Positions 35,011 through 46,012 of a stretch of 64,000 bases of DNA are shown in pieces. The notes under the pieces are model-generated. The model saw nothing but the letters and a program-made list of their open reading frames with translations. It was not told where the DNA came from and ran no database searches. Numbering within the stretch: the stretch's first letter is position 1; the number at the start of each line of letters is the position of its first letter. The translations under genes and the position numbers were made by a program. Source of the DNA: Ypsolopha sequella (Eukaryota; Arthropoda; Insecta; Lepidoptera; Ypsolophidae); contig CAKOHE010000008.1 in the NCBI GenBank assembly GCA_934047225.1, forward strand, positions 1 through 64,000, in the 5' to 3' direction.

Positions 35011-35497
35011 TCAGCTTGAGGCTATGTCGATGACTTCATATACTGGGTGTAATGATGACCTGCTCAGAAAATGAAACCACATGTAGGGAATACCTCTACA
35101 AAGCCATAAAAAAAACAATTTCGAGAAAATATTTCTGTTTATAGAAATTTGTTTTCTCGAACAAAATAAATCGTGTTCCAAGTGTGCACCTTCCCTTCCA
35201 GTATTACTACATGTCGGTAACCTGCACGAAGCGGCAACATCGCATTTTTTAAGCCTGTTAAAAAAACGTGGTTAGTACGTTGCACTTGTGAGCGAAACTA
35301 AATTAATTATTAATTTGTAGATGTATTAATAGGAATGTCGAAATGAAATTTAGTACAAAGAACCCTCATAACATCCCTTATACGTGGTTTCATTTTCTGA
35401 GCAGGTCATCATTACACGGTGTATGTCATATTTATGTTTACGATTGCTCATAGCAACCACATTTGTTGGCAGAAATTAATTTTTTCGAGGCACTTAC

Positions 35498-35723
35498 CTT
35501 TCCTCGTCTTCTTGGTACCTGGCGTCTGCTCGGCCACAGCTTTGGTCTTCCTTTTTTTCTGAGGTGGTGAAGTTTCACCCTTGTCATTGTCAGAGTCTGA
35601 AGTATGGTTGCTTTCTCTAAGAGACCGCTTCTTCTTGGCGCTCTTTGCTTCCGCCTTACTTTTGATGCCTTTTTCTTTCAGGGCTTTCTTTTCCGCTTCC
35701 ACTTCGAGATAGCCGTCGGGATA
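35498..35723 (-). CDS. Uhrf1: UHRF1-like exon: end of SRA and basic linker
   Basis: 75 codons between acceptor TTGTCACAG and donor GTAAGTG, phase 0 in and phase 1 out. It starts YPDGYLEVEAEK, equivalent to the YPEGYLE motif closing the SRA domain, then a lysine/serine-rich stretch with nuclear-localisation-like runs (KKKR, KKRKTK) and acidic residues (SDSDNDKGE). The linker joins SRA to RING; in vertebrate UHRF1 the corresponding basic region has regulatory roles. Intact in this sequence. Confidence 0.82.
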
Positions 35724-35989
35724 CTGTGACAAGAATATTAGTTTTAAGACCTTGCGTCTCAGAGTTTTTGATAAATAAAATCTATAGCTCTACCCGCGAA
35801 GTAGGTTTTCTGCTTTCCGGCTTATTTAACTACTTGTTACACTTAAATAATAGTATTCTTATTTCTTTGATCACAGCGCAATGAAAAACGCTATTGTCTC
35901 TTTCTAAAAGATGTAAGGTAACACTGAAAACCGCATCAAAATCTCTCCAGTAGGTTAAAGTTATAAGCATATTCGTAAAGCTAATAGGA

Positions 35990-36375
35990 GAGTAGAAGGG
36001 CCGATTATTCTGAATGAGGTTATTGAAAGAGCAAAGGAACGGTACGAAGTATTAAACAAGAAAGTAAAAGAAATTGTTGTGAGAAAGAAGGAAGAAGAGA
36101 AAGAAAAGTGTGACAGGAGGTTCTCTGGCCATTTTAGGGCCAACATTAAGATGTTTTGGAAGTTGGTTAGACAAGCCCGCAGAAAATCAGAGACATCTAG
36201 ACTAAGTGTTATGAGAGATAAAGATGAAGAATAGTACTGGAACGCTGAAAGAACTATTTGAAAGTATGTTTGAATGCGAGGAATTAGAGATGACTGCTCA
36301 AGATAGCAGCGAAATAGACAACGACGAAGAAAGCGTGATAAGTATGAAAGAAATTGTAAAGGCAATGAAAGGTAT
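35990..36375 (+). mobile_element. RTE-like LINE internal fragment
   Basis: The forward frame has FRANIKMFWKLVRQARRKSE, then SRLSVMRDKDEE and a stop; a shifted frame continues LKELFESMFECEE and SVISMKEIVKAMKG. This order is the segment between endonuclease and RT in lepidopteran RTE-type LINEs. It is cut off at the minisatellite. Confidence 0.7.
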
Positions 36376-36404
36376 AATTATTTTGCTTTAATACTACAAC
36401 TTGA

Positions 36405-37036
36405 ATACTACAGCTACAGCTTTAATACTACAGCTACAGCTTTAATACGACAGCTACAGCTTTAATACTACAGCTACAGCTTTAATACTACAGCTACAGC
36501 TTTAATACTACAGCTACAGCTTTAATACTACAGCTACAGCTTTAATACGACAGCTACAGCTTTAATACGACAGCTACAGCTTTAATACTACAGCTACAGC
36601 TTTAATACTACAGCTACAGCTTTAATACTACAGCTACAGCTTTAATACTACAGCTACAGCTTTAATACGACAGCTACAGCTTTAATACTACAGCTACAGC
36701 TTTAATACTACAGCTACAGCTTTAATACAACAGCTACAGCTTTAATACTACAGCTACAGCTTTAATACGACAGCTACAGCTTTAATACTACAGCTACAGC
36801 TTTAATACTACAGCTACAGCTTTAATACTACAGCTACAGCTTCAATACTACAGCTACAGCTTTAATACTACAGCTACAGCTTTAATACTACAGCTACAGC
36901 TTTAATACTACAGCTACAGCTTTAATACTACAGCTACAGCTTCAATACTACAGCTACAGCTTTAATACTACAGCTACAGCTTTAATACTACAGCTACAGC
37001 TTTAATACTACAGCTACAGCTTTAATACTACAGCTA
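36405..37036. repeat. 20-bp minisatellite, about 32 units
   Basis: TTTAATACTACAGCTACAGC repeats with an exact 20-bp period; variants are single substitutions (TACGA, TACAA, TTCAAT) scattered through the array. It starts next to the LINE fragment and ends at an inverted pair, CTACATGGATCTAA and TTTAGATCCATGTAG (37033-37094), which could fold back. It sits in the UHRF1-like intron 85 bp from exon 37122-37258. Confidence 0.95.
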
Positions 37037-37121
37037 CATGGATCTAATTATTGTAGCTTTAATACGAAAGCTAAAATATTTAGATCCATGTAGTTTTTCG
37101 ACCAAAAAGAAGGCAACTTAC

Positions 37122-37258
37122 AACAATAGAGTACTCCTTCGCGCCAGGTTCCCAAGGGGCCGGCGATGGGTCGTCTCTGCGCAAGATACTTCCACACACG
37201 GAATCCAGACTTTCCTTTCTCAGGGTAGTACTTGACCATCTTGTAGATGCCGTCGTAC
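37122..37258 (-). pseudogene. Uhrf1: UHRF1-like SRA exon with one-base insertion
   Basis: Acceptor TGTATCAG, donor GTAAGTT. The first frame gives [18 protein letters not shown] and FRVWKYL, a strong match to the SRA core that binds the flipped methylcytosine. The second frame continues [10 protein letters not shown] and KEYSIV, then joins phase 0 to 35723. The switch is near 37180-37187. The exon is 137 bp, where flanking phases require a length of 1 mod 3, so one extra base (likely a T) is the simplest cause. Confidence 0.82.
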
Positions 37259-37445
37259 CTGATACAAAACACATCAACTACAAAATGCTACCTAAATAAA
37301 ATGTTTACCAATGCGGGTTTCTATAAAATATTACACTAGTCGGATTAGTCTTTTTACATACAGGGTGGAGAAAAGGTCATGATTGGGGGAAAGTACCCTA
37401 CATATTCGTGATAGCAAATTTTACTGAAATGACACTATTTTTTAT

Positions 37446-37841
37446 TTTTTTTTCAATGCATGTGCTCGTAAAGGCCCACTTTTTATGCATCAAAACCGAA
37501 CAGAAAGTCGATTATTTTGCCCTAGGGCTTTAATATTTTTTTTTTTTTATTTATTTACAATGGTTGGCTAACCTGCAGCCTTTCCTGTGTACCATAAATG
37601 TCATCCTTTTTTTTTCACTGTTTAACGGCTCTGGATACAGTCCTTTTGAGCCAATTACAATTTAAAGTTCACAAAATTATATTTGTTTTATTTCCTCACA
37701 CTATGCATTGAAAAACGTAGTATGATACACGGGCGTAAAAGCAATAAATTACTCGGTTACGTTTAAAACACTCGCTACGCTCGTGTTTTAAATCGTCCTC
37801 GTAATTTATTCCTTTTCGCCCTAGTAGCATAAACTACTATT
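37446..37841 (+). mobile_element. Composite hairpin MITE, copy 3
   Basis: Full-length member of the family first listed at 28816-29206, same orientation. Its hairpin module covers about 37717-37838 with arms of roughly 55 bp. Confidence 0.85.
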
Positions 37842-38751
37842 TTAATTTGCTATCGCCAATATTTAGGGTACTTTCTCTGCAACCACGGTCTTTTTCCACA
37901 CTGTATAAATAGTAACAACATTTTAAAAAGTATGTATCACGCTTACCCAAAGAGTGGGAGAGTGAAGGCAGAACCATTTCACATTGTGTAACTTGGTCAA
38001 TCGGTTTAATAAAAATAAATATAGATTATAGGGCTGACCTAAATTTTTTTTGAAAAAACGCAAAGGCTTTCAAGTTCACTTGATATAAAAAAAATTACGA
38101 AGTTACCTCTTTAATGTTTTAGAGTGTAGAGGAAGGCCTTCCTTAAATTATACAGCCTTGAAATTTGTATTAGAAATAATTGACCAATAACCCCGTCTAA
38201 ACATTTTGGAATATTATTAGTATATTACGATACGAGAGCGATGAAACGTTTTCTGACGAGTGTGAGTTTGCGGCACGAGCCGAAGGCGAGTGCTGCAATC
38301 ACACGAGTCGAGAAAAAGTTTCTCGCACGAGTGTCGTATAATTTTTTACAGCACAAGTGCGGAAAATGCCGACTTTACGGTCATTTTACGCACAGTGTGC
38401 TATAAAATAATTTAATCCTGAAGCCGAGTTATTTAATAAAAACGCAGTTTTTCGTGAGCGCGTGTTACTTGGTGGTCGTAATAGCGACGGCTAACGAAAG
38501 GAAACGTCATACAGTTCAGTTCTGATTGATGCAAATTGAGGTGCTCCATCTGACCTTATATGCACCTTTAACCAATCTGTTCAGAAACTTCTGCAATATC
38601 TAAGGGAGTCGGTAACGGACGAATCACTGACACTATTTTGTAACCATCACTCTCCCGGTACAGCTTCTGATGACGTCATGCCAGAATACAACAAGTCGCT
38701 TAGCGGCATCGTTTCGTTACCGCTAGTTGAAGCGTAACATAACCTTTCTAG
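37842..38751. other. No gene called; short segment shared with 61549-61612
   Basis: Upstream of the SRA exons on the - strand. 38648-38709 (CACTCTCCCGG..., with TGACGTCA inside) is about 80 percent similar to a segment at 61549-61612. No supported exon. Confidence 0.45.
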
Positions 38752-39145
38752 AATAGTAGTTTATGCTACTAGGGCGAAAAGGAATAAATTACGAGGACGA
38801 TTTAAAACACGAGCGTAGCGAGTGTTTTAAACGTAACCGAGTAATTTATTGCTTTTACGCCCGTGTATCATACTACGTTTTTCAATGCATAGTGCGAGGA
38901 AATGAAAACAAATATAATCTTGTGAACTTTAAATTATAATTGGCTCAAAAGGACTGTATCCAGAGCCGTTAAACAGTGGAAAAAAAGTATAACATCTATG
39001 GTACACAGGAAAGGCTGCAGGTTAGCCAATCATTGCAAACAAATTAAAAAAAAAATAATAATAAAGCCCTAGGGCAAAATAATCGACTTTTTGTTCGGTT
39101 TTGATGCATAAAAAGTGAGCCTTTACGAGCACATGCATTGAAAAA
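38752..39145 (-). mobile_element. Composite hairpin MITE, copy 4
   Basis: Full-length, inverted relative to copy 3. Ends AATAGTAGTTTATGCTACTA and GCATTGAAAAA. Confidence 0.85.
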
Positions 39146-40610
39146 TATATTGTAATGTTACCATTTCATACCGTAAAGACAACTCAGTAAGTACTTCATC
39201 CTGGGGAGCTATTTCAAGTAAGTGTTTAGTAAAAAATTCGTATGAAAATCCATTACATAGCATATGTTTATTTTTTAAAACTATCCGTGTGTACGTTTTT
39301 AGGAGACGAAGGAGTTTGGCGATCATAAGGTCACTAAGCAACCAAAAGAAAAATAAAATGGATTGCAATTTCGTGTTCAGAATGTAGAGATGTTTGCTTT
39401 ATTTTATAATTGTAATAATAAAAACGAAAATAGATTAATTTTCTAGATTTTATATATTTAAAATCATTAAACACTTAAAATTTAATTATATGCTATCCGT
39501 GCGTGCTGTCAGTGCAAGGCGGGCGTCCGACGATCAAACTGAATGCAGCCTACACTAACGCCCAAGTTTGAGAAAAAAAAACATGTGAAATAGTTATCTG
39601 TGCAACAAGAGAGCAAATTTTTTTTTTTGTTGCGTATGCCGAGTTTGAATCCCGAGTAAGCGAAGGATTCTATAATTGAATCACGAGCGTAGCGAGTTTT
39701 ATGTTAGAATCCTGAGCGTGGTGAGGGATTCAAAGGCACAAGAAACAAAATAAATTTGCTCTCGTGTGACACATACAACTTTTCACCTCACTAGCGATAA
39801 AACACAAGATGTAAAGACACTATATTTTCGAACATAAGAATTCAATGGTTTTTTTCTTTAAATAATACACGATATAAAAATAAACCGATCAAAAACGCAA
39901 ATCAATCAACACAATTATCGAGCGAGTGTTTTACTCTATCCGTTTCCGGTAGAAGTTCATTGGTTTATACGGAGTCCATAGTCTATGGTACAGATTCTAT
40001 ACAAACTGGATATGGATTCTATACACAGAATTACGAGAAGTTTACCTTGTTTATGGTATCCGATGTAGAGCTGTGTTTAGTCTCCTAATGTCTATAAAAC
40101 GTATATAAAAGTCCTCGCCCTGCGGGTTCGGACTTTTAACTTACTCGGCCAGGGAGAGCTCACTTACTTGGTTTCAGCAGTTGGATCGTGGTATATCTCA
40201 GTTTACGCCACCGTTCATAAACTAACACTCGGTTGGGTGTATTTACTACCTGGGTTGGAACACCAATACGTTCAAAAATCAACTCGCGGCGAAACACCAA
40301 CCGTCCAAATATGGCAGTGTTGCTACACTATATAGTGTCGACTTTTTCAACATCAACTCCGAACAGGGTTCGCATTAGGCTCCAAACATCATTAGACATT
40401 TTAACGTTAGATTTGTACTAAATTTAAGGTAAAAATGTCTAATGACGCTTGGAGTGTCGCTACACGACGAAACCCGTTCAAAAAATCAGCGTTACCACCC
40501 AAGTGTTCCTTTAATGAATAATTAGGTTCCTTTCATGCGCACAAATATGGTTCTTGTGTTATATAAGCAATTGACAGAAGTTTTGTATGTTTGTTTATGT
40601 ATCTGTATAC
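39146..40610. other. No gene called
   Basis: A second cluster of degenerate GAATCC.GAGCGTAGCGA phrases lies at 39650-39735. The small ORF at 40233-40421 is unrecognised. This is intron between UHRF1-like exons. Confidence 0.45.
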
Positions 40611-40732
40611 CTAATACCCTCTTTAGGCGCGTACTGATCTCACAACCCTGACTGGACGACCCTCGCGCCAGCTGTCTCCCGCGTCACCTCCTTCCTCGCT
40701 GATCTTTTTGCACGCGCAGTTTCGCGCCAGGG
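40611..40732 (-). pseudogene. Uhrf1: UHRF1-like SRA exon with internal frameshift deletion
   Basis: The acceptor region CTCCGTTCCGGAG is followed by ALARNCACKKISEEGG and SWREGRPVRVVRS, the SRA segment before the base-binding core. After S the frame is lost and YAPKEGIR appears in the next frame, ending at donor AG|GTATAC in the phase needed by 37258. The family normally has about eight residues between VVR. and KYAP, so some 20-23 bp appear deleted near 40632-40636. Upstream exons (UBL, tandem Tudor, PHD, first half of SRA) were not found in the window. Confidence 0.75.
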
Positions 40733-41034
40733 CTCCGGAACGGAGGCATTATTAGTAAACATTTATTTAAAAAAACATTTCGCATGTGGTAAACTTAGAC
40801 TATTTAACACGGGACGTGCCAAAGCACATCTTTTAGTACTGAATTAATTCTGCCATTTTCCGCGGCAGTGCAGGTAAACACCCACAGCGCACAATTACTC
40901 ACTCACGTACACACTTGCGACAAATTAATATGTTACACTAATAGCAAGCCGTAGCACAAACACAAAACGCGCACACAAGCAAACTTTCACGAACAAACGT
41001 GCACAGAAAATTTTCCTAAAATTCAATTCCTATT

Positions 41035-41170
41035 CGATATATTCGAGTGACGACCGAAGTATTTTCCTTTCGAAGGGTGTCCCCTTTTCGTAAAAGGGTA
41101 AAAATTGATCGCGGTAGACCCGATTATAAATATTATAATGTGTACAAAACGCGAGAGTTTAAAGTTATAT
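41035..41170. repeat. Penelope-like element terminal fragment
   Basis: Carries GACGACCGAAGTATTTTCCT, AAAATTGATCGCGGTAGACC and CAAAACGCGAGAGTTTAAAG, all shared with the Penelope-like element at 59480-60165. No coding part remains. Confidence 0.65.
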
Positions 41171-42414
41171 AATATACAAGATGTTGCGGAGGCCGGAAAC
41201 TGGCCATAGGAATCGACCATACGGACAACATTTCTTGAAAAAAAAAATTGAGACATCGAGAACCTGACACTAGTATGGGAAATAAATATTTTTTATAATT
41301 TTTCCATACCCGTATCAGTCAAAGTTAGTCTCAGCCTAGTTCTGTGGTCTCAGCTTTCATTAGACATATATAACTTTTCCATGGAAGCAGATCTTTCTTC
41401 GCAATTTGATTTGAGGTGTGCCTATACTATGGTAAAAGTGGTTCCATAGTAAAAGTTTTTCGTATGGACAAGTACTATCGCCAGTTTTCGACTTCCGCAA
41501 CTTCGTCTTAACACCCAGTATACACAATTTAAGGCGATTACCGTCGCCAAATTAGCAGCTCGATGTTTGTCTGTATGAATATCGACGGAAACGACATTGA
41601 AATAACGTTCAAATCAGTGCACAATGCGTGGTGGCTGTTACGACGCTCGCTGCGTCCTTGAAAGGGCAAAATAGGAGAAAAAAATACTTTTTACATGGGC
41701 GTCATTGTTTGATTGAATAATTCTATGTTATATTTATAGCTATCAAGTTTATCTATTTATCAAAGCATAAATGAATTAAATCACCTAAGCCGCTTAGGAG
41801 CAGTAGGAAATTCAAGCCAAAAAACACCATTCAGTTGAAACAGTTTATCATATAGAAATTTTGGTGGTACGAAAAAGAAAAATGTTGCATATGTTGTCCT
41901 AGAGTTGATAACCCATAATACATTTTTTCAATATTTTTGGTTTGGCCATAAAAGGGGAGTAGGCTTTAGAAAGTACCCATTTGGCGATATTAAGGGCCTT
42001 AAATAAGGCGATATTTCTGAAAATAACTTTTCAGGGAAATTGGGGTGTATCGTTTTGGGAAAGAGAATCTCTGCAATAATCATACTTTGATCCTATATGA
42101 TATCCTATAATTTGAATTACTTGGAAGCTTTAATTGCGGTCACGGAAGATTGTAGAAACAAAATTGTAGCAAAAAATCACTGATTTTATCGTGAGATTTT
42201 CTTGCCAATATGAAAGATGTTATTCTTAAAAATAAACTTATGGACCGATTAACCTTTATTTCGGAAAGTTCTTTTCAGAAACAAAGCCATGACAAAAATA
42301 TAGGTACAACAGAATCAAACATACTTTTTTATTTTTCTCTTTATTTTAAGTTTTCAGCTCTTATGTTATCCAAAACTGGACCAGGCGCAAAGCTTTGTCC
42401 TTTTTTGACACGTA
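41171..42414. other. No gene called between UHRF1-like and phosphatase exons
   Basis: Searched by eye for the missing phosphatase 3' exon (HxGED-type motif) and for UHRF1 5' exons on the - strand; neither is visible. Sequence is AT-rich. Confidence 0.5.
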
Positions 42415-42578
42415 CCTATTTGTCTGTTGTCTATTCGGTACATTTTTTTTAATAAGGAGTGTAACCATAGACTTCGGATTATATCCGGATTATATAAAAA
42501 ATGTCGGATTATATCCTAAGTCTATGGTTACACTCCTTATTTTAAAAAAATGTACCGAATAGACAACAGACAGATAGG
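42415..42578. repeat. 164-bp near-perfect palindrome
   Basis: Arms of about 70 bp (left from CCTATTTGTCTGTTGTCTAT, right its inverse) around a short loop containing a doubled CGGATTATATCC phrase. The stem would be strong in RNA. No ORF. Probably a foldback MITE. Confidence 0.85.
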
Positions 42579-42829
42579 AACGATATGAGAGGAACGCTCA
42601 CAAAACAGTTGAAATCATTTGCATATTGTTAGTGACTTAGGTCACAAAATAGACACTTATAGATACTAAATGGTTATTTTGTGCTTAGGTGAACTATTCG
42701 TGCATTAATTTACTATCTATTGCATGCACCCCACGTTCCGTTTCATGTCCTTATATCTTTCTTTCATTTATGGCTTTTTAAAAATGCGTTACATAAGCAT
42801 GAATATTTTGACTTTGAAAGTGAATTTAC

Positions 42830-42938
42830 TCAGATCATCCTGCACCATGTTGTATCTCCTGCTATCTTGACTAACTTTATGCCCTGGGCCGTTGGCGTAG
42901 CTCAGCGTGGTGTATGGTAGATTGTCTGATGCATTTAC
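42830..42938 (-). CDS. Alp: Alkaline phosphatase, exon 5 of those visible
   Basis: 36 codons between acceptor TTCGCTCCAG and donor GTAAATTC, phase 0 in, phase 1 out. The peptide VNASDNLPYTTLSYANGPGH then SRRYNM matches the segment of insect alkaline phosphatases after the TADHSH motif (the LPYT.L.YANGPG signature). It follows 45807-46012 in phase. The last exon, which should carry the final zinc-binding His (H-G/A-G-E-D) and a GPI-anchor signal, was not found downstream. Confidence 0.85.
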
Positions 42939-43576
42939 CTGGAGCGAAATTGAAACCTGATTACATTTGTTTAAATGTTTTACTTTTTTACAAACGTGCA
43001 GTTTCTCGAAATTTAACTGAAATATTTCTGAAGTCATCAAATTTAGAGCAATTTATTAGAAATAAGTGTTAGAGTCAGTTCGGCGCCTGACACTTTTAGC
43101 ACAGTATAAGGAAGTAGACAAATATAGACAAATAGTATTATATCTTCATACAAACGGGCTGAAACTAACCCCTCCCAAAACTCGGTTCAAATCAGTTTAC
43201 AACAGTCGCGGTCGCACCGCAGTTACAACGCACGTTGCCGCATTGACACTTTTAGCCGCTCCCGCGCATTTTCTTAAATTATGGCACGAAATAATATAAT
43301 ATAATAATTGCATTGTATGGCTGTTTAAATACAACTCTATTGGACCCAGAACTGACATTTTCAAATACGTAAACAGTCAGTTGGCAGCCCTAGTGCGTGT
43401 TTAGTCTCAGAGCGGTGGTAGGTATTGATTTAAAGGACACCGCCTAGTTAAACTACTGTATATTTCCTTATATACTCAGCTTTAAACAAGCAGAATAGAA
43501 CTTGGATAGAAATAGAAATAGCCTTTGTATATAACTTGTCTTGATCTTTTTAAATAGAAATTGTCTGTTTAGAAAG

Positions 43577-43815
43577 CCGAACGCCTCTGTGGTCTAGTGG
43601 TACGAGTACTCGACTGCTAATCTGGAGATCGCGGGATGGAATTCCGTAGGGGTACATTTTTGTTCAGTCTGCGTGTTTTGGAAAGCGCTTTGAGCCGGGG
43701 GTCCATACCTACGTCCGAAGTACGATGATAGAAGGGCTCACCAAACATCACGCTGGACTGAATGTGAATAAATATCGGTGGAAGGTGTGTGTATTTATTT
43801 ATTTATTTATTTTCA
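43577..43815 (+). mobile_element. tRNA-derived SINE
   Basis: Head GCCTCTGTGGTCTAGTGGTA (box A) with an anticodon-like loop CTGCTAA (triplet GCT) and a damaged box B (GGATGGAATTCC). The body continues to a (TTTA)n tail near 43793-43812, the usual SINE ending. The GCCTCTGTGGTCTAGTGG head is common among lepidopteran SINEs as far as I know. Confidence 0.75.
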
Positions 43816-43867
43816 GTTACAAGTACAATTTTTTAACATTGTTCAGTGTCATGAAACCATGTTTGGT

Positions 43868-44112
43868 TTGTCTTGGTCCTGGAGTGGAGGGAGAGTAAGA
43901 GGACAGCTCACGGGAAAAAACCAGTAGGCCCACCATGCCTGGGACCGATGGATGGCGGCCTTATATGGAACAGACTAGTGACGGGCAGCGGCGTCACTGG
44001 TGCGAGGGTTCCGGCACCGCGCTCACCAACCCGCCTGCCCAGCGTGTGTGAGTATGGGCAATTCTGGAAAGGCTTATGTCCAGCAGTGGATGAACTAGGC
44101 TAATGGATGGTT
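43868..44112 (+). mobile_element. LINE 3' end, + strand
   Basis: Same family as 27186-27445, opposite orientation: CGCTCACCAACCCG, CCCAGCGTGTGTGAGTATGG and the end phrase GTCCAGCAGTGGATGAACT. A remnant frame exists but is not a gene. Confidence 0.7.
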
Positions 44113-44192
44113 GTGGAGTCTACGATACATCAAAAGAATATAATTTATAATGGATGTAACGAGTTAAAAGCTAACTTACAAAGATATAACGA

Positions 44193-44589
44193 TTTTTTCA
44201 ATGCAAGTGCTCGTAAAGGCCCACTTATTATGCATCAAAACCGAACAGAAAGTCGATTATTTTGCCCTAGGGCTTTATTATTTATTTATTTTTTAATTTA
44301 TTTACAATGGTTGGCTAACTTGCAGCCTTTCCTGTGTACCATAGACGTTATACTTTTTCTTCCACTGTTTAACGGCTCTGGATACAGTCCCTTTGAGCCA
44401 ATTATAATTTAAAGTTCACAAGATTATATTTGTTTTCATTTCCTCACACTATGCATTGAAAAATGTAGTATGATACACGGGCGTACAAGCAATAAATTAC
44501 TCGGTTACGTTTAAAACACTCGCTACGCTCGTGTTTTAAATCGTCCTCGTAGTTTATTCCTTTGCGCCCTTGTAGCATAAACTACTATT
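44193..44589 (+). mobile_element. Composite hairpin MITE, copy 5
   Basis: Full length; same orientation as copies 1 and 3. Lies in an alkaline phosphatase intron. Confidence 0.85.
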
Positions 44590-45370
44590 TTAGGTATGAC
44601 AAAGATACCTTACTGACAAAAATAGACATTTTAATTAAAAAAGAAGTTTTTAATTTTTTTTTGACAAGATGTCTTGTTGACATGTTCAGAAGGTGTGCGA
44701 GTGCACACTGTGACTTGCATTTGATAATAAATACTTAGAAACACCTCTGACACCCTTTCAAGGATTCAACATCGTGATGTTTAAAAAATTAACCTTGTTT
44801 TTTATTCAGGCAGAAAAACCCCTCGATCATTACCGGGTGAATGGAAAACAAACAAAGCGGATTCTTTCATGGAAAATAAAATATCTTACGCGTCGTCTGT
44901 ATAGCATTTTTGTGATTCTTTGTGCCCCTTTTTAATGATTTTTCGAGACAAAAGATTTTGATAAAAGCGTTGGGATTTTACCCTTGTTGTTGTTTTCTAC
45001 CATAGTTTTCTACTCAACGTTGCTCTCTTACCCATTAACATTTTTTTTAAAGGAATGCGAAGAAGGTTTCGTGCAGTTGTTTTTACAAGGAATAAAGCAA
45101 TTTAGATAGAGAAATACGAGAATTTAGTATTTATTAAAGAATTTTCAATATTTTTTTCGTATCAAGGTACATGTTAAGAGGAATTTACGTGGTAATTTTA
45201 AATATGTATAGATAAATCTTTTTTACAAATTTTTCAAATAGCCAAATTACAGCCTCAATGGTTATAGTCAATCCTACAGTTAGTTTGTTTCATTGTATTA
45301 TTATGTTTTATTATTTTAACTTTATTTACTGAACTTTCATATAATTGTTTTGTTTTTCCCTTTTAATTCC

Positions 45371-45480
45371 AGGTTGGCTGGAAAAAATTGCTTGAACAGA
45401 TAAGTCCACCTTTGTACAAAATTATGTTTTCAAAACTCTGTTTGTCTTTTTATATGTCTTTTGTGTACGATAAAGTGTCC
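45371..45480 (+). repeat. GGTTGGCTGGAA-type dispersed repeat, copy 1
   Basis: AGGTTGGCTGGAA followed by GATAAGTCC.CC.TTGTACA and TTTTCAAAACTCTGT is shared with 63760-63895. Likely the 3' end of a retrotransposon widely spread in Lepidoptera. Non-coding here. Confidence 0.6.
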
Positions 45481-45806
45481 ATTCGTTATAAGCAAACTCT
45501 GCAACCAATCAACAAATCACGGTGAAACCTTTATAGCGGAAAAGCTTAGGACCATGATATCACAAAATAACCACTTACAGAAGGTTTACTCCGCATTACT
45601 AGCGAAAAAGGCGCACGCACACACAGATGCGTACGTACGAAGACTTCGCATGAAGTCGGTCGAATGCCAATACGAAATTCTGCTGAGATCATCAAACGTA
45701 TGCGTCTATGCATGTGTGCATCTGTTTTTGCTCCGTCGTCGAGTCAGTCTTCTGGTAGTATCTATTTTGTGCTGATATACTTATTGCAAAAGGGTCCGAT
45801 TTTTAC

Positions 45807-46012
45807 CTTATTACTAAATCCAAGGATATCAGTGCCACGCTTGCTGTACCCGCTATACGTCATGGTGTGGCTGTGGTCAGCTGTTACCACAATAAGGGTA
45901 TCTTCGGGGTCTACAACCATCATGGCGGCCTCGACCGCTTTCGCGAACTCTGCCGTTTCGTCCAGGGCTTTCCGAGCCTTAGCTTCGTGGTGGGCTGTAT
46001 CGATTCTGCCAC
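45807..46012 (-). CDS. Alp: Alkaline phosphatase, exon 4 of those visible
   Basis: 68 full codons between acceptor TTTATAG and donor GTAAAAAT. The peptide [19 protein letters not shown] holds the second metal-binding block (Asp and first His of D..HH). [15 protein letters not shown] holds the Asp-His pair binding the other Zn. The enzyme hydrolyses phosphomonoesters at alkaline pH; lepidopteran midgut forms are GPI-anchored brush-border proteins. Phase 1 from 47674 is completed by its first two bases, giving EGGRID. Intact. Confidence 0.92.

Noticed and set aside
35961..36365. 134-codon - strand ORF
   Set aside because: It is the antisense shadow of a recognisable RTE-type LINE fragment on the + strand.
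36405..37036. CRISPR-like array
   Set aside because: The 20-bp units are contiguous with no spacers, in a eukaryotic intron; it is a minisatellite.
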